In this document: positions 6,972-7,616 of the stretch, piece by piece
Layout: every line of letters begins with the position of its first letter
Numbering within the stretch: the stretch's first letter is position 1
From: Candidatus Poribacteria bacterium
GTDB lineage: Bacteria > Poribacteria > WGA-4E > WGA-3G
Reading direction: 5' to 3'
DNA length: 7,616 bases
Assembly (NCBI GenBank): GCA_028824575.1
Contig: JAPPDN010000301.1
Coordinates: 1 to 7,616 of the forward strand
Notes under the pieces: model-generated
Databases searched by the model: none
The model's input: only the letters and a program-made list of their open reading frames with translations
Told to the model about the DNA's origin: nothing
Translations under genes and position numbers: made by a program

Positions 6972-7000
6972 TTGACATAGTTGTGAAAAAAAGGTATAAT
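6972..7000 (+). promoter_or_regulatory. Perfect-consensus sigma-70 promoter of the lipoprotein gene
   Basis: TTGACA (6972-6977) and TATAAT (6995-7000) both match the sigma-70 consensus at every base, with the ideal 17-nt spacer (6978-6994). The expected start of transcription is near 7007, leaving a leader of about 170 nt before the ATG at 7177. Such a match predicts strong expression unless the promoter or leader is controlled. Confidence 0.8.
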
Positions 7001-7112
7001 GTCTTTAAAGTGTGAAACCAGCATATATAGTGCCTTAGTCATTCGACAGTCAATTTTCCCCTGCGCGCGTATTGTAAAGTCCACAGTTTAGTAGGAAAAT
7101 GCGATTTTTGGA

Positions 7113-7149
7113 TGCGATCAGCTTGCAACATCGGTTTGCAGGCTACGCA
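7113..7149 (+). promoter_or_regulatory. Hairpin in the 5' leader of the lipoprotein gene
   Basis: GCTTGCA (7121-7127) pairs with TGCAGGC (7137-7143) in a 7-bp stem with one G-U pair and a 9-nt loop. Below an internal loop, TGCG (7113-7116) pairs with CGCA (7146-7149). The hairpin ends 9 nt before the ribosome-binding site and has no T tract, so it is not a terminator. It could affect mRNA stability or translation. I could not match it to any riboswitch class I know. Confidence 0.45.
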
Positions 7150-7158
7150 ATGAACCTT

Positions 7159-7165
7159 AAGGAGG
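7159..7165 (+). promoter_or_regulatory. Strong ribosome-binding site deciding the lipoprotein start
   Basis: AAGGAGG lies 11 nt before the ATG at 7177. An in-frame ATG at 7150 lies upstream of it, has no ribosome-binding site, and would place charged residues (MNLKEEFKE) ahead of the signal peptide, so 7177 is the start. Confidence 0.8.
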
Positions 7166-7176
7166 AATTTAAAGAA

Positions 7177-7616
7177 ATGCAATTGAGATTAACGTGGCTC
7201 GTGCTTGTCCTTTTCGCAGTCGGCATCATGAGCATCGGCATTGTAGGGTGTGGTACTGACGAAGAAGAAGCCCCCGAAAAGCCGACAGAGAGCACCTCAA
7301 GTACTGCGGAAGAACCCGTTGTTGCTTCAAGACCCCCCATCGACTTTGAAGCCGAAAAACAGGCGATTCAAGACCTCTATACTGAATTCTATAACGCCTT
7401 TAACGATTTCGATATCAAAGCTGTCGGCGAAACCTTTGATACCAGTACCATTGCCTTTGGGACTATCTTTGCCGGAAACGAACCCGTCCCTGTCGCCACA
7501 GGTTGGAACGATGTCAAAACCAATATCTTAGGCTTGTGGAACGGGATCGGGACAAAAGGTAACAAATGGGGACAGAACGATAGGTTGACAGATTTTTGGA
7601 TTCGCTACAAAGGCAG
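7177..7616 (+). CDS. NTF2/SnoaL-like lipoprotein (3' end outside window)
   Basis: From the ATG at 7177 the frame is open to the right edge (146 codons). Residues 1-25 form a lipoprotein signal peptide: positive Arg4, a hydrophobic core, and the lipobox Ile22-Val-Gly-Cys25. Cys25 would be lipidated, and Gly at +2 gives no inner-membrane retention signal by the E. coli rule. An acidic, Pro/Ser/Thr-rich linker (28-55) follows. From about 58 the sequence 'AIQDLYTEFYNAFNDFDIKAVGETFD' has the first-helix look of NTF2-like folds (SnoaL/DUF4440 type), then 'FGTIFAGNEP' and 'GWNDVKTNILGLW' continue the pattern. These small cone-shaped domains bind ligands or act as enzymes in many contexts, so a specific role cannot be given. 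The protein is expected at the cell envelope. It is preceded by a consensus promoter and long leader and appears to be the first gene of its unit. The NTF2 call is moderate, the lipoprotein call strong. Confidence 0.85.
   Translation, partial: MQLRLTWLVLVLFAVGIMSIGIVGCGTDEEEAPEKPTESTSSTAEEPVVASRPPIDFEAEKQAIQDLYTEFYNAFNDFDIKAVGETFDTSTIAFGTIFAGNEPVPVATGWNDVKTNILGLWNGIGTKGNKWGQNDRLTDFWIRYKG

Noticed and set aside
7096..7108. AAAAT/ATTTT small hairpin in the leader
   Set aside because: A 5-bp all A-T stem around a 3-nt loop is too weak to count as structure.
7007..7176. Cyclic-di-GMP or cobalamin riboswitch in the lipoprotein leader
   Set aside because: The conserved core sequences of these classes are not present.

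Overview
The window carries six protein genes, two of them cut by the window edges. It looks like a chromosomal segment of an uncultivated Gram-negative bacterium of moderate GC content. The Gram-negative inference rests on an ADP-heptose-type glycosyltransferase, a TonB-like membrane anchor and a lipoprotein. The gene style (sugar-phosphate isomerase next to an FG-GAP protein, NTF2-like lipoprotein, dikinase-like enzyme) reminds me of Candidatus Poribacteria or related lineages. That is an impression, not something the sequence proves. I see no rRNA, tRNA, CRISPR array, insertion sequence or phage gene.

Layout. From 1 to 5666 all genes are on the minus strand. Read in the direction of transcription they are: an 852-residue ATP-grasp/PEP-utiliser enzyme (5666 to 3108); a membrane-anchored von Willebrand A protein starting 14 nt later (3093 to 2014); a 150-bp gap with small repeats and inverted repeats; a sugar-phosphate isomerase/epimerase-like TIM barrel (1863 to 1099); and, 2 nt further on, an FG-GAP/VCBS protein that runs off the left edge. 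A compact divergent promoter region (5667-5799) separates the dikinase-like gene from a GT9 glycosyltransferase on the plus strand (5800-6933). After it comes a textbook sigma-70 promoter, a leader of about 170 nt with a good hairpin, and an NTF2-like lipoprotein that runs off the right edge.

How the genes fit together. The isomerase and FG-GAP pair probably form one unit for carbohydrate handling, since the FG-GAP protein has the look of the rhamnogalacturonan-lyase-11 type propeller. The dikinase-like enzyme and the vWA protein are probably co-transcribed, but their functional link is unknown. The dikinase-like enzyme has the phospho-histidine domain at its C-terminus and no PEP/pyruvate TIM barrel. 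That is the order found in rifampin phosphotransferases rather than in true PEP synthase.

I found no convincing entirely new system. The points most worth a second look are the TonB-type SxxxH anchor on the vWA protein, the architecture of the dikinase-like enzyme, and the long structured leader behind a perfect consensus promoter.
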